From: Cryobacterium melibiosiphilum
GTDB lineage: Bacteria; Actinomycetota; Actinomycetes; Actinomycetales; Microbacteriaceae
Length of the DNA stretch: 42,264 nucleotides
Assembly (NCBI RefSeq): GCF_003602235.1
Contig: NZ_QZVS01000058.1
Span: 1 to 42,264 of the forward strand
Reading direction: 5' to 3'
Under the pieces are notes generated by a model that made no database searches, had not been told where the DNA came from, and saw only the letters and a list, made by a program, of their open reading frames with translations. Made by a program: the position numbers and the translations under genes. Every line of letters starts with the position of its first letter. Positions within the stretch are counted from its first letter, which is position 1. Shown piece after piece: positions 31,132 to 39,941 of the stretch.

Positions 31132-33504
31132 TCAGCTCGTGCCGGCCAGCTCGCGGCGTTCGTCAATCCAGCGTTCGAAGTCCGCGGCCGGCAGCGGCCG
31201 GGAGAAGAAATAGCCCTGGCCCACATCGCAGCCCAGCCGGATGAGTTCAGCCAGCGCCTCGGCATCTTCGATGCCCTCCGCCACCATCGGCAGGTCGAGG
31301 CTGTGCACGAGACCGACCGCCGCCGCGACGAGGGCGGCGGTGCGCGGGCAGTCCATCATCGGCAGCACGAAGGACTGGTCGAGCTTGATCTCGTCGATCG
31401 GCAGGTCGCGCAGATAGGACAGTGAACTGTAGCCGGTGCCGAAATCGTCGATGGAAATACGGATGCCGCGCCGCCGCAGGCTCGTGAGAATGGCCTGCGC
31501 GCGCGGCCGGTCGGCGATCAGGAACTCTTCGGTGATCTCGAGCATGAGCAGTTCGCTCGGCAGGCCGCGGGCGTCGAGCAGGTCCCCGACCCAGTCGGCG
31601 AGACGGTCGTCGGCGAGAGACCCCGGCGCGAGGTTGACCGAGACGGTGAGCAGATGCCCGTTCCGGTGCCACCGTGCGGCCTGGTCGAGGGCCTGGCACA
31701 GCACAATTAGGGTGAGCTCGTCCATCAGGCCGGACTCCTCGGCCAGGCCGAGGAACTCGCCGGGGCCGAGCACGCCCCGGGTCGGGTGGTTCCAGCGCAC
31801 GAGCGCCTCGGCTCCGGTGACGGTGTTGGTGGTCAGGTCGACTTTGGGCTGGAAGTAGGTCTGCAGCTGATCGTGGGCGAGGGCCAGCCGGAGCTCCTGC
31901 AGGGTGCGCAGCCGTTCAGCGCCGTGCTGGTTGTCGGCGGCGGCATAGACGTGCGGACCGGTGTTTCCGGCTTTGGAGCGGTACATTGCCATGTCGGCCT
32001 TGCGCATGAGCTGGTTCAGGTCGCTGCCCTGCTCCGGGTAGAGGGCGATGCCGATGCTGACGTTGGTCTGCAGCGTGATGCCCTCGAGCAGCATCGGTTC
32101 GGCGACGACGTGGCGCAGCCGCTCGGCGGTCGCGATCGCGCGCTCCCGCGACGCGCCGGCCAGCAGAATACCGAACTCGTCGCCTCCAAGCCGGCCGACG
32201 AGGTCTCCGGAGCGTAACTGGGTCGAGATCTGGGTTCCGACCGCGGTCAGCAGGTGGTCGCCGGCTTCGTGGCCGAGGCTGTCGTTCAGCTCCTTGAACC
32301 GGTCGAGGTCGAGCACGAGCAGGGCGTGCGGCCGGTCTGCGACGAGCCGACCCGCGGCATCCGCCCGAAAAGCGCGACGGTTGAGCAGCCCGGTGAGGTC
32401 GTCGGTGCGCGCCAGACGGCGGGCGATCTGCTGGCGGTAGGCCAGCGGAACCGTCGCCACGACCAGGCTCAGGGTCGCGAGGATGATCGGCAGCGGGGTC
32501 AGGGGCAGCTGGGTGCCGAGCAGCAGCACGGCCAGCCCGCCCGCGGTGGCCGTGGCCGGCGTCACCACGGTCCACCAGGTGTTGCCGGGTCGGGGGTGGG
32601 GCGTTTCCGGCTCGGTGGAGCGGTGCACCCAGACGGCGATCACGGCGACTCCGACCGCCCAGCCGGCATCCAGCACGCTGCCGACGACGTACTGGGCGGT
32701 GGGGAGGCCGAGCGCGTAGGTGACGTCCGCGGCGGTGAAGAGCAGGAGGCCGGCGGCGAGAATCATCCAGCGGCGGCCGGCTCGGCGGGATTCGGCCGTG
32801 GCGATCGCCGCGATCAGTGCGACGAGCACGAGGTCGCCGACCGGGAAGAGCAGGCCGAGCACGTTCTCGCCGGTCAGCGCGGTGCCGGCCACGAAAACCA
32901 GCACCGGGTCCAGCACGGCGGCCAGGATAGCCGCGGCCCCGAACGATCCCGAGAGGGTGTCGAGCAGCACCGGCATCCCGAGCGGGCGCAGGCGTCGAAA
33001 CACCAGCACGATGAGGGCCGCGACCATGAAGACGTAGAAGAGCACGTACCCGACGTCGGCCGGCAGCGGCGACACGATGACCGGCGAGCCCTGCAGCTGC
33101 AGGTAATAGACGGTGTCAGCGAAGACCGTGCTCGTGACGGCGGTGGCGGCCAAAATGATGTCGGGGCGGCGAGCCCGGCTGCGGGCGGCGGCAATCCAGC
33201 AGACGAGCACGCACGCGAGGCCCGAGAGCGTCGCCAGCCAGCCGATGGTGTCGAGGGTGATCGTGTTCTGGGTGGTGCTGCCCTGCACCAGGAGGCCGAC
33301 CAGGTAGGCGCCGATGCAGAGCCCGAGCAGCCAGAGCAGCGCGGCGCCGCTGCGCTTCGAGAACTGCCGAGGGTGGTCGTTCTGCGCGGGCGCCGATGGC
33401 GGCCGTGCGGCGGATGCGGCCTGCTGGCGTCTCGGCCCGAGAGGGAGCCGGGTATCTGCCGGATTGTGGCGTCTGTCGCGGCCCACGCGTTTGTTGCGGT
33501 CCAC
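31132..33504 (-). CDS. Bifunctional GGDEF-EAL membrane protein (c-di-GMP turnover)
   Basis: 790 residues from a GTG with AAAGG upstream. The first ~50 residues are basic and cytoplasmic, then about nine or ten membrane helices (about 55-340) form a MASE-like sensor region. The GGDEF domain follows with RLGGDEFGILL intact (active diguanylate cyclase) and the Asp of LVLDLDRFKELND. The EAL domain has EALVRWNHP, DDFGTGYSSLSYLRDLP and IKLDQSF intact, so phosphodiesterase activity is expected. The protein may make or degrade the signal depending on its input. The membrane sensor is not one I can name. It is the only c-di-GMP gene in the window. Confidence 0.93.
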   Translation of the reverse strand: MDRNKRVGRDRRHNPADTRLPLGPRRQQAASAARPPSAPAQNDHPRQFSKRSGAALLWLLGLCIGAYLVGLLVQGSTTQNTITLDTIGWLATLSGLACVLVCWIAAARSRARRPDIILAATAVTSTVFADTVYYLQLQGSPVIVSPLPADVGYVLFYVFMVAALIVLVFRRLRPLGMPVLLDTLSGSFGAAAILAAVLDPVLVFVAGTALTGENVLGLLFPVGDLVLVALIAAIATAESRRAGRRWMILAAGLLLFTAADVTYALGLPTAQYVVGSVLDAGWAVGVAVIAVWVHRSTEPETPHPRPGNTWWTVVTPATATAGGLAVLLLGTQLPLTPLPIILATLSLVVATVPLAYRQQIARRLARTDDLTGLLNRRAFRADAAGRLVADRPHALLVLDLDRFKELNDSLGHEAGDHLLTAVGTQISTQLRSGDLVGRLGGDEFGILLAGASRERAIATAERLRHVVAEPMLLEGITLQTNVSIGIALYPEQGSDLNQLMRKADMAMYRSKAGNTGPHVYAAADNQHGAERLRTLQELRLALAHDQLQTYFQPKVDLTTNTVTGAEALVRWNHPTRGVLGPGEFLGLAEESGLMDELTLIVLCQALDQAARWHRNGHLLTVSVNLAPGSLADDRLADWVGDLLDARGLPSELLMLEITEEFLIADRPRAQAILTSLRRRGIRISIDDFGTGYSSLSYLRDLPIDEIKLDQSFVLPMMDCPRTAALVAAAVGLVHSLDLPMVAEGIEDAEALAELIRLGCDVGQGYFFSRPLPAADFERWIDERRELAGTS

Positions 33505-33570
33505 GAGGGCCTTTCTTGATCTGCCTCAGCCTACCGTTCGCCGAGCCGCCCCGTGTTCCGTCCCCCGTCC

Positions 33571-33628
33571 GCGAGTGAGCAGTTTGTGCACTTCCGGGCC
33601 TCGGGAAGTGCAAAAACTGCTCACTCGC
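33571..33628. terminator. Long intergenic hairpin, family B copy 2
   Basis: Arms of 25 bp (33571-33595 and 33604-33628) pair at 24 of 25 positions around an 8-nt loop; the outer arm begins GCGAGTGAGCAG. It lies after the SNF2 gene stop (33642), before the start of the c-di-GMP gene, and shares its arm sequence with the copy at 18037-18096. Confidence 0.65.
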
Positions 33629-33641
33629 GAAAGCGGGGCGG

Positions 33642-36600
33642 CTACTCGTCGAAGAGGGCGCGGATATCGTCGGCCGTGAGGTCGGTGCTGAAGGCGGCGT
33701 CATCGTCGATGACCGCGGTGAAAAGCTGCGCCTTGCGCTCCTTGAGCGCCATCACCTTCTCCTCGATCGTGCCCGACGCGACCATACGGTAGACCATCAC
33801 CGTGCGGGTCTGCCCGATGCGGTGGGTGCGGTCCACGGCCTGCGCCTCGGCCTGCGGGTTCCACCACGGGTCGAGTAGAAAGACGTAGTCCGCCTCGGTG
33901 AGGTTGAGGCCGAAACCGCCGGCTTTGAGGCTGATCAAGAACACCGGTGCGGTGCCGGTCTTGAAGGCGTTGATCACGGCCGCGCGATCGCGGGTCGAGC
34001 CGTCGAGATAGCAGTAGGCGATGCCCTGCGCCTCGAGCCGGGCCGCCGCCTTCTTCAGGAACGAGGTGAACTGGCTGAAGATCAGCGCTCGGTGGCCCTC
34101 GGCCACGTTCGTCTCGAGCTGGTCGAACAGGGCGTCGAGCTTGCTCGAGGGCACGCCGGCGTACTTCTCATCGACCAGGGACGGGTCGAGGCTCAGCAGC
34201 CGCAACAGGGTGAGCGAGCGAAAGATGATGAACCGGTTCTTGTCGAGGTCGTCGAGCAGCCCGAGCAGCTTCTGCCGTTCACGCTGCAGAAACGTGTCGT
34301 AGAGCTTCTGGTGTCGCGGGTTCAGGTCGACGCTAAACCGCTGCTCCTGCTTGGGCGGCAGCTCGGTTGCGACGAGTTCTTTCGTGCGCCGCAAAATCAG
34401 CGGGCGGATGCGCCGCCGCAGCCGGGCGAGCACGTGCGGGCTCTCGCCGCGCTCGATGGGGCGCAGGTACTTCTCGGTGAACCGCCGCGCGGAGGGGAAC
34501 AGCCCCGGGGCCACGATGCTGAAGAGCGCCCACAGGTCCATCAGGTTGTTTTCCATCGGCGTGCCGGTCAGCGCGAGCTTGAACGGCGTGTCGAGGTCCC
34601 GCGCGCAGACGTGCACCTTGGCGGTGCTGTTCTTCACAAACTGGGCCTCGTCGAGGATCAGCCCGGCCCAGGACAGCTCCTGGTAGGCGGCAAAGTCGAG
34701 GCGGAAGAGCGCGTAGGAGGTGACGATCACGTCGGACGTGGCGGCGGCATCCGTCAGCGCAACACCCCGCCCCGCGGTCGCCCTGACCGCGTGCACGCGC
34801 AGGTCGGGCGTGAATCGGCCGGCTTCGGTCAGCCAATTCGAGACGACGGATGTCGGCGCCACCACCAGGAACGGCCGCCGGTTCGGCGCCGGGGTCGTCG
34901 AGCCGAGTGGCGTCCGGGTGGCGTGCTCGATCAGGGCGAGAGTCTGCAGGGTCTTGCCGAGGCCCATGTCGTCGGCGAGGATGCCGCCGAGCTGATGCTT
35001 CCAGAGAAAAGCCAGCCAGGCGAATCCATCGTGCTGGTACGGGCGCAGGGTCGCGTGCACGCCCGGGGGAAGCGCAGGCCGGGTGAGAGCGGATGCCGCG
35101 GGGCCGTCTGCCGACGCGGCCGTCGTGCCCGCCGGCAGCAGCTCGAGCAATCCGCTGACCGCGGCCCGCCACGCCTGCGCGGGCAGGGCTTCGTCGGCGA
35201 GGTCTTCGAACTCGCTCCAGAGGCTGGCCTGGTAGCGGCTGATGCGCAGGCCGGTTTCCCACTCCTGCAGCGCGCGGGCTTCGTCGATGAGCTCGTGCAG
35301 CTGCGCGAAGACCGGTTGCTGTAACGAGAGGTAGCTGTTGTCGATGAGCAGCAGCCGCTTGCGGCCCTTGGCGAGGGCGGCGAACAGCAGGCTGAAGGGC
35401 ACGGTCTTGCCGTTCACGGTGACGATCACGCCGAGGTCGAACCAGTCGCGCTGGTCGGTTTCGACCGTGGTCACGGTGAGGCGCGGCACGTCGGTGAGTT
35501 CGCGGTAGTCGGGTTCGGCGCCGACCGTGTCGACCCGCACGCCGCGCAGGGCACGCAGTCGCGGCAGCACGGTGGCGGCGAATTCGGCGGCGTCGATGCC
35601 GCGCAGGATGCCGTGTGGCAGCGGCTGCGGGATAGTCGGAGCGGCTGGGTCGGTGTCCGTGTCGTCGATGTCCGGCGTCTCAGACCCGGCCAAAATGTCG
35701 GCGACCCGCGCGGTCACGGCACGTTCATGGTCCCGGTCGCGGGTCGCACCGTCATCGACGGTTCCCCTGATGACTCCGGACCCGCTGGCCGGCCGCGCGT
35801 CATCGAGAGGCACCTGCAGCACGGTCGACCCGAGACTGTACTCCCAGTGCCAGTCGAGGTGGAGGCTCTGCCGCGCGGCGAAGCGCACGGTGAGCACGAG
35901 GCGCGGCGGCACGACCTCGGGCAGGTGCACCGAGGCATCCGTGCTGGTGATCGTCATGGCGGTGCGCAACCGGGGGTAAAACTCGCCCAGGAACTCGTCG
36001 ACGTCGCCCGCCGGAACCGCGACGGATTCCGGCTGCCCGAGCAGGCGCCGCTGCTCGGCGGACAGCGGCACGAGCGTGGGGGCCAGGGTGAAGACCGGTG
36101 CGGCCCGCAGCGCGAAGGTGTACAGCCCGTGGGTGCCGATGGCGCCGGCGAATTCGGCGGGGTGCGGGTCATCGTCGATCGTCAGCCGGGTGCTCAGGCG
36201 CAGTCCGGAATCCGCGCCCGGCGCCCGCACGTCGAGGCTCACGGCGGCGCGGGAGCCGACCGTCACGATCCCGGCTTTTGCGCTCGTGCGCAGCTCGACG
36301 CCGAGGGCGGCGCCCTCGCCCAGCAGGTGCCAGAGCAGTGGACTCGTAAAGTCGTCGAGGTAGAGCCAGTCGGTTTCCTGGCTGTAGTAGACGCCGCGCA
36401 GGGCCCGGTAGACGGCGACGAACTCCGAGAACCAGCGGTGGTGCTCGCGGTTCAGGTTCAAGGCCACCGCCTGCGTCGACAGTCGACTCCAGGCCAGCGC
36501 GCCGCGCACCCAGCTGCCGCGGGCGTTCTGCAACATCGGACGCACACCGAGCCGAAAGTCGCCGTGGCCGGGCTGCACACGGGTCACCGTGCGGGCCGTC

Positions 36601-36854
36601 GGACCCCGCCAGCGCTCGTTCGTGTGCGGGGTCTGTTCGCGCAGCTCGAACTGCAGGGCCATCGAGGCGGGACGACCGGTCTTCGGGGCCGCCATCATCC
36701 GCCCAAAACTCGTCGGAGCGGATGCCGCCCCCGGCCCTGCGGCCACCCCGAGCACGTGCCGCCATGCGGTGGCGCCCGCGGTGGTGCTGTCTATGGTGCT
36801 GTCGGCGCCCCTCTCGGGCGGGGTCACGGATTCGGGCACGCTCCATCGTCTCAT
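33642..36854 (-). CDS. SNF2/SWI2-family DEAD-like ATPase (helicase-like)
   Basis: 1,070 residues from the ATG at 36854, without a Shine-Dalgarno sequence; the N-terminal ~80 residues are poorly conserved, so the true start may be further in. The first RecA-like lobe has WLAFLWKHQLGGILADDMGLGKT (motif I, near residue 626), VVAPTSVVSNWL and ILDEAQFVKN (motif II, near 733), then LTGTPMENNL. The second has LIFSQFTSFLKKAAARLE, KAGGFGLNL and VDRTHRIGQTRTVMVYR (motif VI, near 1010). These are Snf2-type translocases moving on duplex DNA. No SWIM zinc finger was seen at the N-terminus, although many bacterial relatives have one. The role is probably repair or transcription related; unproven. Confidence 0.92.
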   Translation of the reverse strand: MRRWSVPESVTPPERGADSTIDSTTAGATAWRHVLGVAAGPGAASAPTSFGRMMAAPKTGRPASMALQFELREQTPHTNERWRGPTARTVTRVQPGHGDFRLGVRPMLQNARGSWVRGALAWSRLSTQAVALNLNREHHRWFSEFVAVYRALRGVYYSQETDWLYLDDFTSPLLWHLLGEGAALGVELRTSAKAGIVTVGSRAAVSLDVRAPGADSGLRLSTRLTIDDDPHPAEFAGAIGTHGLYTFALRAAPVFTLAPTLVPLSAEQRRLLGQPESVAVPAGDVDEFLGEFYPRLRTAMTITSTDASVHLPEVVPPRLVLTVRFAARQSLHLDWHWEYSLGSTVLQVPLDDARPASGSGVIRGTVDDGATRDRDHERAVTARVADILAGSETPDIDDTDTDPAAPTIPQPLPHGILRGIDAAEFAATVLPRLRALRGVRVDTVGAEPDYRELTDVPRLTVTTVETDQRDWFDLGVIVTVNGKTVPFSLLFAALAKGRKRLLLIDNSYLSLQQPVFAQLHELIDEARALQEWETGLRISRYQASLWSEFEDLADEALPAQAWRAAVSGLLELLPAGTTAASADGPAASALTRPALPPGVHATLRPYQHDGFAWLAFLWKHQLGGILADDMGLGKTLQTLALIEHATRTPLGSTTPAPNRRPFLVVAPTSVVSNWLTEAGRFTPDLRVHAVRATAGRGVALTDAAATSDVIVTSYALFRLDFAAYQELSWAGLILDEAQFVKNSTAKVHVCARDLDTPFKLALTGTPMENNLMDLWALFSIVAPGLFPSARRFTEKYLRPIERGESPHVLARLRRRIRPLILRRTKELVATELPPKQEQRFSVDLNPRHQKLYDTFLQRERQKLLGLLDDLDKNRFIIFRSLTLLRLLSLDPSLVDEKYAGVPSSKLDALFDQLETNVAEGHRALIFSQFTSFLKKAAARLEAQGIAYCYLDGSTRDRAAVINAFKTGTAPVFLISLKAGGFGLNLTEADYVFLLDPWWNPQAEAQAVDRTHRIGQTRTVMVYRMVASGTIEEKVMALKERKAQLFTAVIDDDAAFSTDLTADDIRALFDE

Positions 36855-36898
36855 CCGGGTGCGACACCCGGCCGCCCTTCCCGGGGTTGGTTCTTCGG

Positions 36899-36955
36899 TG
36901 AGGTGCGGACTTCGTGCCTTGGCCCGGCCCGCGAGGGCACGAAGTCCGTACCTCA
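36899..36955. terminator. Long intergenic hairpin, family A copy 2
   Basis: Arms of 20 bp (36899-36918 and 36936-36955) pair at 19 of 20 positions; the core GGACTTCGTGCC is shared exactly with the copy at 5103-5153. The right arm ends in the TGA stop codon (36953-36955) of the ABC-F gene, so the hairpin is partly translated and is its likely terminator. Confidence 0.65.
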
Positions 36956-38632
36956 GTGCCGTCCGTACCCGACGGGCTCCAGAGTCGGGGGATTCACGTC
37001 GGTCAGCCGGCCATCGGCATCCAGTGCCAGCCAGGTCGCGATGCCGAGCCGGGCGAGAAAGGCGTCGTCGTGGCTGACCACGAGCAGCCCGCCACGGTAC
37101 TGGCTGAGCGCGCCAACCAGCTGGTCCACGCTCTGCAGATCGAGGTTGTTGGTGGGCTCGTCGAGCACCAGCAGCTGCGACGGCGGATCGGCCAGCAGCA
37201 GACAGGCGAGCGCGACCCGAAACCGTTCGCCGCCGGAGAGGCTCCGCACCGGCCGATCCACCGCATCCCCGCGAATCAGAAAGCGCGCCAGCCGGTTGCG
37301 GATGTCCCCGGCCGACACCGAGGGAGCGGCCGCGCGCACGTTGTCGAGCACGCTGGCATCCTCCTCGAGCCGGTCAAGCCTCTGGGCGAGGTACCCGATG
37401 CGTTCGGTATGTGCCACCGCGGTCGCCCGCCCGGCCGGCGCGGCGATCCCGCCGCGGGAGGGGACATCCGGCAGCAGTGACTCGAGCAGCCGGGTCTTGC
37501 CGACCCCGTTCGGCCCGGTCAACGCGACGCGCTCCGGACCCTGGATGATCACGGTGCGGTTGGTGCCGCGCAGTTCCGCGAGCCGGCGGGTCGCGGCGAC
37601 CTCGAGGCCCGGCAGGTCGACGTGAATCTGCTCGTCGGAGCGCACCCGGGACTCGGCGTCATCGAGGGCCGAGCGGGCGTCGGTGACCTTGCTGTCGGCA
37701 TCCGCCCGCAGCTTGCCGGCGGACACCTGGGCATTCGTTTTCAGCTGGTTCATCACGATCTTCGAGCCGCGCTTGTTCTCGAAGTCGGTGCGCGCGGTCT
37801 TGCCCCGGTGGGCGAGTTTGGTCTCGGCCTCGATGCGCTGGCGTTTCTCGGTCTTCACGATGTGCTCGGCCGAGCGCTGGGCCTGCTGCGCGGCCGCCTG
37901 TTCCTGGGCGACCTGGGCGCGGTAGGCGCTATATGCACCGCCGAAGATGCTGAGGGTGCCGCCGCGCAGTTCGGCGGTGTCGTCCATGAGCTCGAGCAGA
38001 GTCGTGTCGTGGCTGACGACGATGAGGGCGCCCGTCCACGTGCGCACGAGGTCGCCGAGTCTGCGCCGGGCGTCACCGTCGAGGTTGTTGGTGGGTTCGT
38101 CGAGCAGCGTGATCGGGGCGCCGCGCAGCCGCAGGCCGGCGATCGCGACGAGCACCGCTTCGCCGCCCGAGAGCTCACCGACCGAGCGGTCGAGGCCCTC
38201 GGCGCTGAGGTCGCCCGCGAGTGTGGTGCCCGCGAAGCCGGCGGCCCGCAACACCTCGCCGGCCCGGGTTTCGATGTCCCAGTCGTCACCGACCGCGTCG
38301 AAGTTCGCGATCGACACGTCGCCCGCGTCGATGGCGCGCAGCGCGTCGACGGCGCCGCGGATTCCGAGCAGAGACGCGACCGTGGCCTGCACGTCGAGCG
38401 TCAGGGTCTGCGGCAGGTAGCCGACGTCGCCGTTCGTCGTGATCGTGCCACTCGTCGGGGTGAGCTGCCCGGTCAGCAGGCGCAGCAGGGTGGACTTGCC
38501 CGAGCCGTTGAGGCCGACGAGGCCGGTGCGGCCGCGTCCAAAGGTGGCGCTGATGCCGCTGAGGGCGACCGAACCGTCAGGCCAGGTGAGGCCCACGTTG
38601 TTCAGGGTGAGGGATGAGGCATGAGTAGACAA
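36953..38632 (-). CDS. ABC-F family ATPase (ribosome-protection type candidate)
   Basis: 559 residues with two ATPase domains and no membrane segment. The first has GLNGSGKST, LSGGE (signature) and LLDEPTNNLD. The linker (about 230-320) is rich in Ala/Gln/Arg/Lys. The second has GPNGVGKTR, LSGGERFRVALAC and LVLDEPTNNLD, followed by VVSHDDAFL. This is the soluble ABC-F arrangement, in which the linker reaches the ribosome. Many actinobacterial ABC-F proteins give resistance to macrolides, lincosamides or pleuromutilins. The start is a TTG at 38632 with GGAG four bases before. An 11-residue leader peptide and a hairpin precede it, a common sign of antibiotic-induced control. The 3' end overlaps hairpin A. 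Confidence 0.9.
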   Translation of the reverse strand: MSTHASSLTLNNVGLTWPDGSVALSGISATFGRGRTGLVGLNGSGKSTLLRLLTGQLTPTSGTITTNGDVGYLPQTLTLDVQATVASLLGIRGAVDALRAIDAGDVSIANFDAVGDDWDIETRAGEVLRAAGFAGTTLAGDLSAEGLDRSVGELSGGEAVLVAIAGLRLRGAPITLLDEPTNNLDGDARRRLGDLVRTWTGALIVVSHDTTLLELMDDTAELRGGTLSIFGGAYSAYRAQVAQEQAAAQQAQRSAEHIVKTEKRQRIEAETKLAHRGKTARTDFENKRGSKIVMNQLKTNAQVSAGKLRADADSKVTDARSALDDAESRVRSDEQIHVDLPGLEVAATRRLAELRGTNRTVIIQGPERVALTGPNGVGKTRLLESLLPDVPSRGGIAAPAGRATAVAHTERIGYLAQRLDRLEEDASVLDNVRAAAPSVSAGDIRNRLARFLIRGDAVDRPVRSLSGGERFRVALACLLLADPPSQLLVLDEPTNNLDLQSVDQLVGALSQYRGGLLVVSHDDAFLARLGIATWLALDADGRLTDVNPPTLEPVGYGRH

Positions 38633-38655
38633 GAGGCTCCGACGGTCGTGGTGGT

Positions 38656-38696
38656 GCGCTGACCTCGGCCGCCGTGGCGAAGTGAGGAGTCAGCGC
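38656..38696 (-). promoter_or_regulatory. Hairpin between leader peptide and ABC-F start
   Basis: GCGCTGAC (38656-38663) and GTCAGCGC (38689-38696) pair perfectly over eight bases with a 25-nt loop. On the transcript the first arm covers the last codons and stop of the leader ORF and the second lies about 20 bases ahead of the GGAG ribosome site. A ribosome stalled on the leader would keep the first arm from pairing. This is inferred from position only. Confidence 0.5.
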
Positions 38697-38725
38697 GTGA
38701 ACGCGTAAACGTCGAAGTTCTTCAC
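38690..38725 (-). CDS. Putative 11-residue leader peptide of the ABC-F gene
   Basis: A GTG-initiated ORF reads MKNFDVYAFTR then TGA and ends 57 bases before the ABC-F start, on the same strand. GAGG lies about nine bases before the GTG. The aromatic-rich sequence with YAF near the end is of the kind that stalls ribosomes with macrolide- or lincosamide-type drugs, but no exact match to a published leader is claimed. Its last codons overlap the first arm of the hairpin at 38656-38696. Too short to be certain; supported by position, ribosome site and hairpin together. Confidence 0.55.
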   Translation of the reverse strand: MKNFDVYAFTR

Positions 38726-38859
38726 TGGTTTGGCCTCACTGTGTCTGACACGGGGGTGCATCCGAGAAGAAATGCCCCTCCAGTCTTCCAACGCCCGGCC
38801 CCCGCGGCAAATTCCCCCGGCGCGCAGAGGGTTCTCGGCGCGCTCAAGCCCGGCGCCGC

Positions 38860-38901
38860 TCCGCGGGTATTCTGTTCCGCGGGTATTCCGCTCCGCGGGC
38901 G
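38860..38901. repeat. 16-bp tandem repeat, 2.6 copies
   Basis: TCCGCGGGTATTCTGT at 38860-38875, TCCGCGGGTATTCCGC at 38876-38891 and TCCGCGGGCG at 38892-38901 are direct repeats lying just after the DUF2277 gene stop. Each contains the palindrome CCGCGG. It looks like slippage, perhaps with a terminator-like role. Confidence 0.65.
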
Positions 38902-38917
38902 CGGCGAGCCGCGGTGG

Positions 38918-39190
38918 CTACGCGGCGGCGAAACGCTTGGCCGAGCGGGCCTTGGCCTTCTCGGCCTCGACCTCGCGGCTTTTCGGCGGGGCGCTGCTCA
39001 CGAGGTCTTCGAGCAGATGCCGCGAGACGTGCGCGATCTCGGCCACGGCCCGGTCGAAGGCCTCGGCATTGGCCTTCGACGGCTTCGTGGAACCGCTGAT
39101 CTTGCGCACGTACTGCAGCGCGGCGGCATGCACCTCGTCGTCGGTGGCGGCGGGTTCGAAGTTGTGGAGGGTGTGAATATTCCGGCACAT
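38918..39190 (-). CDS. DUF2277-domain protein
   Basis: 90 residues starting MCRNIHTLHNFEP, a diagnostic DUF2277 beginning, followed by TDDEVHAAALQYVRKISGSTKPSKAN and AFDRAVAEIAHVSRHLLEDLV, and the family's short basic tail SAPPKSREVEAEKAKARSAKRF. It is a small helical cytoplasmic protein of unknown role, found singly in many actinobacteria and proteobacteria. The conserved Cys at position 2 may matter for function. It is divergent from the two-TM protein gene at 39250 with 59 bp between. Alternate repeats lie after its stop. Confidence 0.93.
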   Translation of the reverse strand: MCRNIHTLHNFEPAATDDEVHAAALQYVRKISGSTKPSKANAEAFDRAVAEIAHVSRHLLEDLVSSAPPKSREVEAEKAKARSAKRFAAA

Positions 39191-39249
39191 GCGTCCAGAA
39201 TAACCGCAGGTCGCGCATCCGTCACCGCGAAGTTGCAGGCGTACCTGCC

Positions 39250-39921
39250 ATGCTTACGCTTATGGAATCTGGCACCTCGCTCCCGTCACCGTGGACCGCC
39301 GTGTGGGTGAGCCTGATTCCCGTGGCGCTGCTGCTCGGGCTCACCGTCATCAGCTATTCGTTCGCCCCCGAGGGCACGAATCACAATGTGCTGTTCCTGG
39401 CCCTGATCCCGGGCTTCGCGGTCGTGACCTATGTGCTCATGCTGCGCTCGCTGCGGGCGTTCGACCTGCGGCTGCGCACCGTGTTGCCGGGCGCGCTCGT
39501 GTTCTTCGTGGCCCGCTCCGAGGCGCTGCAGCACGGCCTGGCCGACCTCACCGGCGAGCCCGTCGCGCTCGGCCAGTTCGTGGGCGTCTCCGCCGACGCG
39601 GAAGGCCTGCTGTTCTGGTCGGGCAAGAACAAGGGCCTGCCGATCACCGTCGTCGACTGGACCGAACTGCGCGCGGTGTCGATCGGCGGCACCCCGATCG
39701 ACATGAGCGAACACATGGCGCTGGTCAGCATCGTGCGGCAGCTCGGCTGGAACAAGCTCGGCTACTTCGGGGTGCCCGCGATCACGCTCGACCTGCACCG
39801 CGGCGGGGAGAACGTGTCACTGCCGCTCGCGCTCTACAGCGCACGCACCGGGTATCCCGCCTCGCGCACCGACTTCGCGCTGACCGTCACGTCGTTCCTG
39901 CACCTGCGCGCCGAAGCCTGA
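39250..39921 (+). CDS. Membrane protein with two N-terminal helices, unknown
   Basis: 223 residues from the ATG at 39250; an ATG at 39262 is also possible. Two hydrophobic helices at about 17-37 and 46-66 are followed by a cytoplasmic or periplasmic domain of about 150 residues. That domain alternates strands and helices, with DFALTVTSFLHLRAEA at the end. In the middle it reads GKNKGLPITVVDWTELRAVSIGG. GCAGG...CCTGC around 39234-39247 could be an operator half-site pair. It converges on the S9 peptidase gene. I do not recognise a family. Confidence 0.6.
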   Translation: MLTLMESGTSLPSPWTAVWVSLIPVALLLGLTVISYSFAPEGTNHNVLFLALIPGFAVVTYVLMLRSLRAFDLRLRTVLPGALVFFVARSEALQHGLADLTGEPVALGQFVGVSADAEGLLFWSGKNKGLPITVVDWTELRAVSIGGTPIDMSEHMALVSIVRQLGWNKLGYFGVPAITLDLHRGGENVSLPLALYSARTGYPASRTDFALTVTSFLHLRAEA

Positions 39922-39941
39922 CCCCCGCCGCCGTCCGCGGC

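Noticed and set aside
32254..33519. Long plus-strand frame opposite the GGDEF-EAL gene
   Set aside because: Composition is Gly/Arg/Glu-rich with no family features; the sense-strand GGDEF and EAL motifs are complete.
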